A stretch of 6,950 bases of DNA from Candidatus Wirthbacteria bacterium CG2_30_54_11 (GTDB lineage: Bacteria > Patescibacteriota > CG2-30-54-11). Both the position numbers and the translations under genes were made by a program. The notes under the pieces are model-generated. The model had not been told where the DNA came from. It ran no database searches and saw only the letters and a program-made list of their open reading frames with translations. Where the stretch lies: contig MNZT01000033.1 in assembly GCA_001873755.1 (NCBI GenBank), positions 1 to 6,950 on the forward strand, written 5' to 3'. Shown here piece after piece: positions 1 through 6,806 of the stretch. The stretch's first letter is position 1; the number at the start of each line of letters is the position of its first letter.

Positions 1-1362
1 GCCAGGAACATGATGATCGGCCTGTATCTGCTGTTTGCCTTCAGCGTATTTATCGTGACCCGGAAATATTTCGGAAAGACCGCATCTCTGTTCGCTCTGC
101 TGCTTTTCATCCTCGAACCGAATATGGCTGCCCACGGCCATCTCGTGAATACTGATATTCCGATCGCTTTTTTCCTGTTCCTCACCTGCGTGAGTTGGCT
201 TGAGTACCTGAAGTCCCGGCGAAAATTCTGGCTTTCGATCACAGCGTTCCTTTTTGCCTTTTCCCAGTACGCCAAGTTCTCTGCCGTGGCGCTCATCCCG
301 ATCATGGGAGGCATGGCGCTCGTATACTGGTTTGTCATCGAACGGATCTCACTGAAAAAACTGGTCCTTCGTCTGCTATCGGTGATCCTGCCGGGGTTGT
401 TCATCCTGGCCGTGACTTTTGCGGTCATCTGGATCGGGTATGGGATGCCTTTTTCCGTCAGTCATTCGGTCTATGATCCTGCGAATACCGACCTCCCGTA
501 CTGGATGAACGAGGGGCGATTCTTTCAGGCGTTCGCCGTCCCTGCCCAGTTCTGGAAAGGCTACTGGCTCCTGACCCGGGACATATTTCTGAAGCGGGAA
601 GCGTACCTGTTCGGCATGTTCAAAAAGGGCGGTTGGTGGTACTACTTCCCCGTGGCATTCCTGATCAAGACGCCGCTACCGCTTATCTTTACTTTTCTGG
701 GCGGGCTAGCTGTTTCCCTGGCCCGCAGGAGGCAGGTGACGCCGGCGATGATCGCGGTCCTGATCCCGCCGCTGGGATTCATGGCGATATCCATGGCCGG
801 AACCATGGATATCGGACTGAGGCATATTTTTCCGGTGTATCCGTTCGTCATCATCTGGGCAGGGTACAGTGCGGCGTTTTTCCTTCGTTTTCTCCGGCAG
901 CAGCAGCGAATAGCGAAAACTGCCAGACAAAAGTCTTTTGTCTGGTTCGGAGCCCTCGCCTGCGCCGCGCTCATGATCTGGTACCTCGGTGGGACGATCA
1001 GCCATTATCCGAGATTGTTGTCGTATTTCAATGAAACGGTCGGCACTACCAACGGCTGGAAAGCGCTCAACGATTCCAATCTGGACTGGGGTCAGAATGC
1101 CGGGGAGTTCAGAGATTATCTGACCGCAAAGGGGATCTCCCAGCCAAACTGCACCTACTTCTGGTCGCACGAGCAGCTGAAATACTACGGTATCAGGTGC
1201 AACTTTATCAATTCGTATGCTGATTTTCAGTCTTTGCGCGAGGGTTCTCTGTATTTCATCGATGCCATGGACCTCAAGTCGCCGGAGTGGGAATGGGCAC
1301 GTACATTGCCTCTCGTGGACAGGGTCGGCGACACGATTTTTGTCTTTCGCAAGGACTCCTGA
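1..1362 (+). CDS. GT39/PMT-like polytopic membrane glycosyltransferase, 5'-truncated by the window edge
   Basis: The reading frame is open to base 1, and the first ATG (base 10) falls inside what looks like a membrane helix, so the true start lies upstream. The visible part is about 453 residues. Numbering from the ATG at base 10, it has many hydrophobic segments (about 3-16, 24-38, 48-62, 76-86, 93-110, 121-142, 211-232, 246-262, 274-295, 309-326) and ends in a soluble tail. Family-like motifs are EPNMAAHGHLVNTDIP at 36-51, an aromatic/basic loop GGWWYYFP at 207-214, LRHIFPVYPF at 270-279, and YFNE plus NLDWGQN at 339-363. These resemble GT39/GT83 (PMT/ArnT-type) enzymes, which transfer a sugar from a polyprenyl-phosphate carrier to an acceptor on the outer face of the membrane. 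The first periplasmic loop with the usual catalytic acid is missing, so activity cannot be judged. Sugar and acceptor are unknown. No terminator is evident before the nrdJ promoter. Confidence 0.8.
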   Translation, partial: ARNMMIGLYLLFAFSVFIVTRKYFGKTASLFALLLFILEPNMAAHGHLVNTDIPIAFFLFLTCVSWLEYLKSRRKFWLSITAFLFAFSQYAKFSAVALIPIMGGMALVYWFVIERISLKKLVLRLLSVILPGLFILAVTFAVIWIGYGMPFSVSHSVYDPANTDLPYWMNEGRFFQAFAVPAQFWKGYWLLTRDIFLKREAYLFGMFKKGGWWYYFPVAFLIKTPLPLIFTFLGGLAVSLARRRQVTPAMIAVLIPPLGFMAISMAGTMDIGLRHIFPVYPFVIIWAGYSAAFFLRFLRQQQRIAKTARQKSFVWFGALACAALMIWYLGGTISHYPRLLSYFNETVGTTNGWKALNDSNLDWGQNAGEFRDYLTAKGISQPNCTYFWSHEQLKYYGIRCNFINSYADFQSLREGSLYFIDAMDLKSPEWEWARTLPLVDRVGDTIFVFRKDS

Positions 1363-1404
1363 GGAGGCTTTACGACGTGACTTTCCCGGTATGAGATAAC
1401 CCGC

Positions 1405-1432
1405 TTGACTTCACTATCTGTTGTGTTAGAAT
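1405..1432 (+). promoter_or_regulatory. Sigma70-type promoter of nrdJ-nrdR with extended -10
   Basis: The -35 element TTGACT (1405-1410) matches TTGACA at 5 of 6 positions. The -10 element TAGAAT (1427-1432) matches TATAAT at 5 of 6 positions. The spacer is 16 bp, and a TG one base upstream of the -10 (1424-1425) makes it an extended -10. Transcription would start near 1438-1440, giving a leader of about 90 nt before the nrdJ start codon. That leader is too short for a cobalamin riboswitch. The spacer coincides exactly with a NrdR-box-like palindrome, so RNA polymerase and NrdR should compete here. Confidence 0.75.
1411..1426 (+). promoter_or_regulatory. NrdR box 1 (promoter spacer)
   Basis: The 16-mer TCACTATCTGTTGTGT matches the known NrdR-box consensus ACACWATATATWGTGT at 13 of 16 positions, with the outer TGTGT half intact. 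It occupies exactly the spacer between the -35 and -10 hexamers. NrdR bound here would block polymerase. The match was made by eye against the recalled consensus. The partner box and the downstream nrdJ-nrdR genes make chance unlikely. Confidence 0.7.
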
Positions 1433-1442
1433 ACCCACGTTC

Positions 1443-1458
1443 ATACCATATATTGTGT
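1443..1458 (+). promoter_or_regulatory. NrdR box 2 (just downstream of transcription start)
   Basis: The 16-mer ATACCATATATTGTGT matches the NrdR-box consensus ACACWATATATWGTGT at 14 of 16 positions, including the whole central ATATATTGTGT. It lies 32 bp from box 1, start to start, which is about three helical turns. NrdR boxes characteristically occur as such phased pairs. It spans roughly +4 to +19 of the predicted transcript. The GTG at 1455 lies inside this operator, another reason not to use it as the nrdJ start. Confidence 0.75.
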
Positions 1459-1515
1459 TTATTGGCATATTGGCACCCGACCAGTTCTTCGCACAACCGC
1501 GCGAAAATAGACCTC

Positions 1516-1524
1516 AGAAAGGAA
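1516..1524 (+). promoter_or_regulatory. Ribosome binding site of nrdJ that fixes its start
   Basis: The purine-rich AGAAAGGAA ends about 5-6 nt before the ATG at 1530. The alternative upstream GTG at 1455 has no Shine-Dalgarno sequence, lies within an NrdR box, and would add 25 residues that do not resemble the family. The ATG at 1530 places the ATP-cone at the extreme N-terminus, as expected. Confidence 0.65.
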
Positions 1525-1529
1525 AATGC

Positions 1530-3710
1530 ATGTCATCAGCGATGACCCCCAAACAGATCAAAAAGCGAGACGGCCGGGTAATGGATTTCGACCCCAAGAA
1601 AATCGGCAACGCGATCTATAAAGCCGCCCGGGAAGTAGGGATCAAAGATGACAAGCTCGCTGAGGATATCACTGAGCGGGTAGTGATGATTCTGGAAAAA
1701 CGGTTCAACGGCGGGAACATCCCGACCGTCGAACAGGTCCAGGACATCGTCGAGGAAGCCCTCATCATCCTCGGTCAGATCAAGATCGGCAAAGCCTATA
1801 TCCTCTACCGGGAAGAGCGCAAGGACCTGCGTGAAGCCAAAGCCATCATCCTGGACGGTGCCGAGGACGAACTGAAACTGACGCTGAACGCGACCAAGGT
1901 GCTCGAACGACGCTACCTGCTGAAAGATGAAGAGGGAAAGGTCATCGAGACCCCAAAACAGATGTTCGAGCGCGTGGCCAAGGCCATCGCCAAGGCTGAT
2001 GCCAAATATGGTACTGCCGCAGACGTCAAGAAGTCTGAGCAGGAATTCCTCGACATGATGGAAAACCTCGAGTTTATGCCCAATTCTCCCACGCTCATGA
2101 ACGCCGGGACCGAGATGGGCCAACTTTCTGCCTGCTTTGTCCTGCCCGTGGAAGACGCCATGGACAAGATTTTTGATTCCCTGAAGAACACCGCGCTCAT
2201 CCACCAGACCGGTGGCGGCACCGGCTTTTCCTTTTCCCGGCTGCGGCCCAAGGATGACATCGTGAAATCGACCGGCGGCATCGCTTCCGGCCCCATATCG
2301 TTCATGCGTGTTTTTGACATGGCGACCGAGGTCATCAAGCAGGGCGGACGCCGTCGCGGCGCCAACATGGGGATCCTGAGGGTGGATCATCCGGATATCC
2401 TCGAATTCATCGTGGCCAAGGAAAAGAATAATACTTTCAACAATTTCAACATCTCGGTCGGCATCACGGAAAAATTCATGCAGGCCGTAGAAAAGAATCA
2501 GGACTACGACATCATCAATCCCCGTTCGCATGAACCGATCCGGAAGCTCAATGCCCGCAAGGTTTTCGACCTCATCGTCACTATGGCCTGGAAGAATGGC
2601 GAGCCGGGCATCATCTTCCTCGACCGTCTGAACAAGGACAATCCTACTCCCGAGCTCGGCGAGATCGAGAGCACCAATCCCTGCGGAGAGCAGCCGCTGC
2701 TCCCTTATGAATCCTGCAACCTCGGCTCCATCAACCTTTCCAAAATGATCAAATGGCAAGACGGCAAATCCGAAGTGGACTGGGTGAAATTTGAGTCCAC
2801 CGTGCGCAAAGCCGTTCACTTCCTCGACAATGTCATCGATGAGAGCAAATTCCCGCTGGAAGCCATCACCGAGCTGGTCCACGGCAACCGCAAGGTCGGT
2901 CTGGGCGCCATGGGCTGGGCTGATATGCTCATCCTGCTCGGCATCTCCTACAATTCCGACGCGGCCATCAATCTGGCTGACCGGGTCATGGGTTTCATCC
3001 ACGACAAGGCACGCGAAGCTTCCATGGACCTGGCCAAGACGCGCGGAGTGTTCCCCAACTGGGGCAAGAGCATTTTCAAGGAAAAGAACCTCAAACTCCG
3101 CAATGCAACCCTGACCACTATCGCACCGACCGGGACCATCAGCGTGATCGCAGATGCTTCCTCCGGCATCGAGCCTCTGTTCGCGGTCTCCTACATCCGC
3201 AACGTCATGGACAATACCGAGCTCCTGGAAGTGAATAAATATTTCGAAGAGATGGCCAAGGACGAGGGATTTTTCAGTGACGACCTCATGCGCAGGATTG
3301 CCCGTCAGGGACACCTGGTAGGGATCGAGGATGTCCCTCAGAGACTGAGGACCGTGTTTGTGACCGCTCATGAGATCAGCCCCGAGTGGCACATCAGGAT
3401 GCAGGCCGTATTCCAGAAGCATATCGACAATGCCGTATCCAAGACCGTCAATTTTTCGCATGACGCCACGACCGAAGATATCGAAAAAGCCTACCTGCTC
3501 GCCTGGCGCCTCGGGTGCAAGGGTGTGACCGTCTACCGGGACCACAGCCGGGACGAACAGGTGCTCAATATCGACAAGGTCAACCGCAAGATTGAAGAAG
3601 CCGCCGTCTCCAAACGTGACCCTGAGATCGTTCAGGAACTGGAAGAAGAACAGACCATGGTCAAAGTCAGCTCCGAGTACTCCGGCGGGTGCGTGACCTG
3701 TACGATCTAG
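1530..3710 (+). CDS. nrdJ: Class II (adenosylcobalamin-dependent) ribonucleotide reductase
   Basis: This enzyme reduces ribonucleotides to deoxyribonucleotides in the cytoplasm, using a thiyl radical generated from coenzyme B12. The product is 726 residues from ATG 1530. An N-terminal ATP-cone (about 6-95, starting KKRDGRVMDFDPKKI) is the allosteric nucleotide-binding module. The catalytic barrel follows: SACFVLP at about 201-207 with C202 as one active-site disulfide cysteine, GGGTGFSFSRLRP at 228-240, NPCGE at 383-387 with N383, thiyl cysteine C385 and E387, C396 in CNLGSINLS as the second disulfide cysteine, and PTGTIS at 533-538. The 11-residue gap from C385 to C396 fits class II enzymes; class I has about twice that. 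The C-terminus carries C721 and C724 in GGCVTC, the redox pair that re-reduces the active site. No radical-generating small subunit gene (nrdB) is adjacent, which also fits class II. nrdR follows 21 bp later. An intact gene with no intein or frameshift seen. Confidence 0.96.
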   Translation: MSSAMTPKQIKKRDGRVMDFDPKKIGNAIYKAAREVGIKDDKLAEDITERVVMILEKRFNGGNIPTVEQVQDIVEEALIILGQIKIGKAYILYREERKDLREAKAIILDGAEDELKLTLNATKVLERRYLLKDEEGKVIETPKQMFERVAKAIAKADAKYGTAADVKKSEQEFLDMMENLEFMPNSPTLMNAGTEMGQLSACFVLPVEDAMDKIFDSLKNTALIHQTGGGTGFSFSRLRPKDDIVKSTGGIASGPISFMRVFDMATEVIKQGGRRRGANMGILRVDHPDILEFIVAKEKNNTFNNFNISVGITEKFMQAVEKNQDYDIINPRSHEPIRKLNARKVFDLIVTMAWKNGEPGIIFLDRLNKDNPTPELGEIESTNPCGEQPLLPYESCNLGSINLSKMIKWQDGKSEVDWVKFESTVRKAVHFLDNVIDESKFPLEAITELVHGNRKVGLGAMGWADMLILLGISYNSDAAINLADRVMGFIHDKAREASMDLAKTRGVFPNWGKSIFKEKNLKLRNATLTTIAPTGTISVIADASSGIEPLFAVSYIRNVMDNTELLEVNKYFEEMAKDEGFFSDDLMRRIARQGHLVGIEDVPQRLRTVFVTAHEISPEWHIRMQAVFQKHIDNAVSKTVNFSHDATTEDIEKAYLLAWRLGCKGVTVYRDHSRDEQVLNIDKVNRKIEEAAVSKRDPEIVQELEEEQTMVKVSSEYSGGCVTCTI

Positions 3711-3731
3711 TTTATTTGCTGGCGGTATGCC

Positions 3732-4208
3732 GTGAAGTGCCCGAGCTGCATGCATGAAGAAACCCGGGTAGTTGATTCGAGGTACGCAGAGGGCGAATTT
3801 GCCATCCGCAGGCGCCGCGAATGCAGCAAGTGCGGCTACCGTTTCACGACGTTTGAGCGCGTCGAGATCGGCAACCTCACGGTGGTGAAAAAAGACGGAC
3901 GCCGGGAGCCCTACAACCGTTCCAAGCTCGAACGGGGCATCGAGCGCGCTGCTGAAAAGCGTCCGATTCCTCCCGAAGCGATCAAGGAGCTCATCGGCAA
4001 GGTCGAGACCGAACTTCGGGGCATGTCGACTTCAGAAGTGAGCAGCCGTCAGATCGGCAATGTGGTGATGAAGAACCTGAAAAAGCTCGATAAGGTCACC
4101 TATATACGGTATGCCTCAGTGTACAAGGAATTTGAGGATCTGGACTCGCTGGAAGAAGAACTGAGAAAGCTGCTCCGCAGAAAAAAAACCACCAGCGAAG
4201 GCAACTAA
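3732..4208 (+). CDS. nrdR: NrdR transcriptional repressor of ribonucleotide reductase genes
   Basis: NrdR is a nucleotide-sensing repressor that binds paired NrdR boxes upstream of RNR genes. The product is 158 residues, a normal length. The zinc ribbon is complete, with C3-x2-C6 and C31-x2-C34, and is followed by FTTFERVE at 38-45. An ATP-cone spans about 49-138 (VVKKDGRREPYNRSKL onward, including SSRQIGNVVM and YIRYASVYKEF). The tail is charged, ending in an RRKK stretch. The start is a GTG at 3732, chosen because the family begins MxCPxC. Only a weak GGCGG at 3721-3725 precedes it. It lies 21 bp after the nrdJ stop with no terminator between, so the genes are probably cotranscribed and NrdR would autoregulate through the two boxes at 1411-1458. 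Its TAA stop is part of the terminator stem that follows. Confidence 0.97.
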   Translation: MKCPSCMHEETRVVDSRYAEGEFAIRRRRECSKCGYRFTTFERVEIGNLTVVKKDGRREPYNRSKLERGIERAAEKRPIPPEAIKELIGKVETELRGMSTSEVSSRQIGNVVMKNLKKLDKVTYIRYASVYKEFEDLDSLEEELRKLLRRKKTTSEGN

Positions 4209-4234
4209 AAAACTCCCGAAAGGGAGTTTTTTAG
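4205..4234. terminator. Bidirectional intrinsic terminator between convergent operons
   Basis: A perfect 13-bp inverted repeat (4205-4217 CTAAAAAACTCCC and 4222-4234 GGGAGTTTTTTAG) encloses a 4-nt loop, GAAA on the plus strand. A six-T tract follows the GC core on both strands, so it can terminate nrdJ-nrdR transcription and transcription of the convergent minus-strand pair. The nrdR TAA (4206-4208) and the minus-strand TAA (4233-4231) are both inside the stem and pair with each other. Confidence 0.92.
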
Positions 4235-5412
4235 TTCTTGAGCGCGGATATCCGTTGGCTGAGATCTCCGACTGCAGAGGCAAAGTCATCATATCCCCGC
4301 CACTGGTAGCGGTCCTTCAGGGCATTGAATGAGTACAGATCATGCTCCGTGATGACCATGGTCAGCGTGTAAGGGTTGGGTGAGAGCTCCGTCACAGGGA
4401 CCGAGAATATCCCGGAGGATCTGAGATCGGTCACCAGTTTGCCGCTCTGCGGCTCTATGAGGATGGCCTGCTGGAGGAACAAAGGCGCATCGCCGGACGC
4501 GTTGACCGTGCGGTCAGAAAAACCTAGAAGACAGTGTCCATAGCTGGTCCCCGAGGTGAGAGAGGGTTCATCCCAGCCGACAGGGAAGGAGCCGCAGACC
4601 GGGTAGAAATATCTGGCCGCCGGATCGACCTGGATATCCCGGGTGTCGCTGATGTAGTAGGTCTCTGAATTTTCCACATAATGCTTGCCTCCTGCTGCAT
4701 CTTCGAAAGCAGTGTAGCGGACGGTGGGAGCGCCCTGCGCACTGCAATAGGCATTCAGGTAGTTGAGCTCAGCAAAGGCCAGCTGGGTGAAGTCCTCACA
4801 GTCCCCACCTTTGTGCTCCAGAAGAGCCGGGAGGCTTTGGATCTGGTCTTCTTTCCCTGTGGTCGCATAGTCGCTCTGGTAGCTCAAACCCGATTCATGC
4901 TCATTTATGTAGTTCAGACAGCTGAGACGGACTTCGCAGGTACCGCTGTCGATCTTCAGACAATTATTTACCAGCGACGTCCGGATGTCAGCATACTCAG
5001 GGAGCTGTTCGATTGAGCTATTGGCCTGAAACCAGGCCAGGGAATCGGATATCTGATTTTCAAACCCATGCAGGCTGGATAGCGTGTCATCGATTTCTGA
5101 TTTCAGTGACTGCATTTTTTCGGTCAGGGTCTCGTTCTGCTGATCGAGGGTTGAGTTGGTCGTCTCCAGTTCGGATACCTTTTCTACCGTGATCCCGAGC
5201 TGTTCGCTGAGATCCTGGATGCGGCTCTGGCGCTCCCTGAGCGTAACTCCCAGGGATTCGATGTCAGTTTCCAGCCAGGAGTTCTGGTCTTCGAGCCCCG
5301 CGATATCAGAACGCAGCTGCCGGTTGATCTGAGTTACGTTGACATACAGCCAGGTCACACCGATCAGGGAGAGGGTGGTGATGGCGAGCAGGATGGAAGT
5401 TAGTCTGGGCAT
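4231..5412 (-). CDS. Membrane-anchored coiled-coil protein with transglutaminase-like cysteine domain
   Basis: No specific gene is recognised. Numbered from ATG 5412 (393 residues), it has a short basic N-terminus, one hydrophobic segment at about 5-26 that looks like an uncleaved signal anchor, and a heptad-rich coiled coil at about 30-125 (repeated LE/LQ/QN patterns, with Leu and Ile at regular spacing). A globular domain follows. Its GGDCEDFTQLAFAEL at 202-216 matches the catalytic-cysteine motif of the transglutaminase/papain-like superfamily, with C205 as nucleophile. H293 in YGHCLLGFSD and E320 in IEPQSG are plausible triad partners. H244 in GKHYVE is a less likely alternative. The domain should lie outside the cytoplasmic membrane. 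It could be a peptidase, transglutaminase or inactive binding domain; substrate unknown. A TTG at 5424 would add four residues and overlap the upstream stop as TTGA, but ATG 5412 has a short GAGA at good spacing. It follows the CNNM gene by 8 bp, so it is probably cotranscribed and translationally coupled. Confidence 0.8.
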   Translation of the reverse strand: MPRLTSILLAITTLSLIGVTWLYVNVTQINRQLRSDIAGLEDQNSWLETDIESLGVTLRERQSRIQDLSEQLGITVEKVSELETTNSTLDQQNETLTEKMQSLKSEIDDTLSSLHGFENQISDSLAWFQANSSIEQLPEYADIRTSLVNNCLKIDSGTCEVRLSCLNYINEHESGLSYQSDYATTGKEDQIQSLPALLEHKGGDCEDFTQLAFAELNYLNAYCSAQGAPTVRYTAFEDAAGGKHYVENSETYYISDTRDIQVDPAARYFYPVCGSFPVGWDEPSLTSGTSYGHCLLGFSDRTVNASGDAPLFLQQAILIEPQSGKLVTDLRSSGIFSVPVTELSPNPYTLTMVITEHDLYSFNALKDRYQWRGYDDFASAVGDLSQRISALKN

Positions 5413-5420
5413 GGCTGGTC

Positions 5421-6806
5421 TCAAGTGGTTATGTGGATTTTTCTGGCATCCTCATCTACAGGTGATGCCGGAGGAGAGATCTTGTGGGGGATAGGTTTGA
5501 CGAAGACTTCTTCAGCCCGGTGGCGTTTCATCTTGCTCACGACCAGATGTACATGCTGGAGAGTGACCTGATCACCGATTTTTGGCGTATCATTCAACGC
5601 GCGTTCGATATAGGTGGATATTGACTGTTTGGCGTTGATATCCAGATCAAGTCGGGCGGGGGAGAGCAGCTTGGTTGCCCTGGCCAGGTGCTTGATGGTG
5701 GTGCCTCCGCCGGCCACCCAGTAGGTACCATGTTTGTATACATAGTGAGGGAGATGGTCGAATTCATTCTGGATGTCACCAACCAGTTCTTCGATGATGT
5801 CCTCCAGCGTCACGATGCCATTCGCTTTGTCCGCATGGTTGGTGACCAGCAGCAGGTGGATTTTGTCCTCGATCATGGTCTCCAGAACCTCGGCGATGCT
5901 GATATTGTATCTGACTTTCTGGAGAGGCCGGATGATGGAATTGAAATGCGTCGCATGAGGATGGGTTTTGGCAAAGAAAAAAAGCTCCTTGGTTACCACA
6001 TATCCCCGGATGGACTGAGGATCATGATGCTGTGCGAGCACAGGATAGCGCGTATGTGCCTCGCGTTCCGCCAGATGGATGGTGGCATGCATGGTCTGGT
6101 CCAGGCCCAGAGCCTGGAGATGATGGAGTGGTACCATGATCTCGCTGATCGGGCGGGAGGAAAGCTTGGTGGCGCCGACGATGATGCGTTCCTCCTGCGC
6201 CGATATGATCTTGGCCTGCCGGGAGAGCGCGGCAAATACCCTGAGATCCTTGACTGCGAGGTGCTCGTCGAACTGGAGCGGAAGCTTTTTGTGTACGGTC
6301 AGCAGATCGACTGTCTGGACCACCCTGGTCACACAGAATTCAAAGAATGAGGCCATCGGGTGGATGAATACATAGAAGCGGCGGATCCAGGGCGAGAGAG
6401 CAACCGCGATCTTTTCCTTGTTCCTCAGGGCATAGACTTTTGGTATCAGTTCGCTGAAGATGATGGTAAAAGCCCCGATCGGGATGACCGTGACCAGTAG
6501 CGCGATGAGTGTAGCGGTTGAGGGGCTGAGGGAAAAAACTCTGGCGAGATAGGGACTGAGCGCTTTGCTGGATCTCTCTCCGCCCATGGCACCGGCTACC
6601 AGTCCGCAGAACGTGATGCCCAGCTGCACGACGGAAAGCGTGGCGGCAATGTTTTCCTTGAGAAATATTGCGTCGCGAGCGCCGGCTGTTTTTTTCCTTT
6701 CCAGGATCTTGAGCTTGTCCGGATTGACCGACGTGATCGCCAGTTCAAAGGCGGCGAAAAAGCCATTGAACAGGAGCATGAGGAGAATAATGGTCACATT
6801 GATCAT
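5421..6806 (-). CDS. CNNM/CorC-family membrane protein (DUF21, CBS pair, CorC_HlyC domain)
   Basis: 461 residues, close to the usual 420-460 for this family. The N-terminal DUF21 (CNNM) transmembrane domain spans about 1-170, with NGFFAAFELAI at 14-24, VVQLGITFCGLVAGAMGG at 59-76, IFSELIPKVYAL at 116-127, and helices near 4-24, 54-76, 98-120 and 134-160. Two cytoplasmic CBS motifs follow at about 216-340, beginning SEIMVP at 221-226 and ending with the hallmark GIVTLEDIIEELVGDIQNEFD at 330-350. A C-terminal CorC_HlyC domain lies at about 355-437, then a Pro-rich tail. The family is linked to Mg2+/Co2+ or Na+/Mg2+ exchange, with CBS domains binding adenine nucleotides; many members are misnamed hemolysins. 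Transport itself is inferred. The ATG at 6806 starts right at the first helix, but no Shine-Dalgarno sequence is visible. It is first in a pair with the transglutaminase-like gene. Confidence 0.92.
   Translation of the reverse strand: MINVTIILLMLLFNGFFAAFELAITSVNPDKLKILERKKTAGARDAIFLKENIAATLSVVQLGITFCGLVAGAMGGERSSKALSPYLARVFSLSPSTATLIALLVTVIPIGAFTIIFSELIPKVYALRNKEKIAVALSPWIRRFYVFIHPMASFFEFCVTRVVQTVDLLTVHKKLPLQFDEHLAVKDLRVFAALSRQAKIISAQEERIIVGATKLSSRPISEIMVPLHHLQALGLDQTMHATIHLAEREAHTRYPVLAQHHDPQSIRGYVVTKELFFFAKTHPHATHFNSIIRPLQKVRYNISIAEVLETMIEDKIHLLLVTNHADKANGIVTLEDIIEELVGDIQNEFDHLPHYVYKHGTYWVAGGGTTIKHLARATKLLSPARLDLDINAKQSISTYIERALNDTPKIGDQVTLQHVHLVVSKMKRHRAEEVFVKPIPHKISPPASPVDEDARKIHITT

Noticed and set aside
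1381..1404. Possible terminator hairpin after the glycosyltransferase (CGGT with ACCCG)
   Set aside because: The short stem needs a bulge and no T-tract follows. It is not supportable, so read-through into the nrdJ operon cannot be excluded.
1455..1529. Possible 25-residue N-terminal extension of NrdJ from GTG 1455
   Set aside because: It has no Shine-Dalgarno sequence, the GTG lies inside an NrdR box close to the predicted transcription start, and the residues do not look like the family. ATG 1530 has a good ribosome binding site.
1433..1529. Cobalamin riboswitch in the nrdJ leader, suggested by the B12-dependent product
   Set aside because: The leader is about 90 nt, much shorter than a B12 aptamer, and I see no B12-box-like conserved core.
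1536..3755. Very long open frame (739 codons) on the minus strand opposite nrdJ
   Set aside because: It is a shadow of the strongly biased nrdJ codon use. The translation has no recognisable domain, and nrdJ is unmistakable on the other strand.
5688..6350. 220-codon plus-strand open frame opposite the CNNM gene
   Set aside because: Antisense shadow of a clearly assigned gene. No ribosome binding site or recognisable domain was seen.
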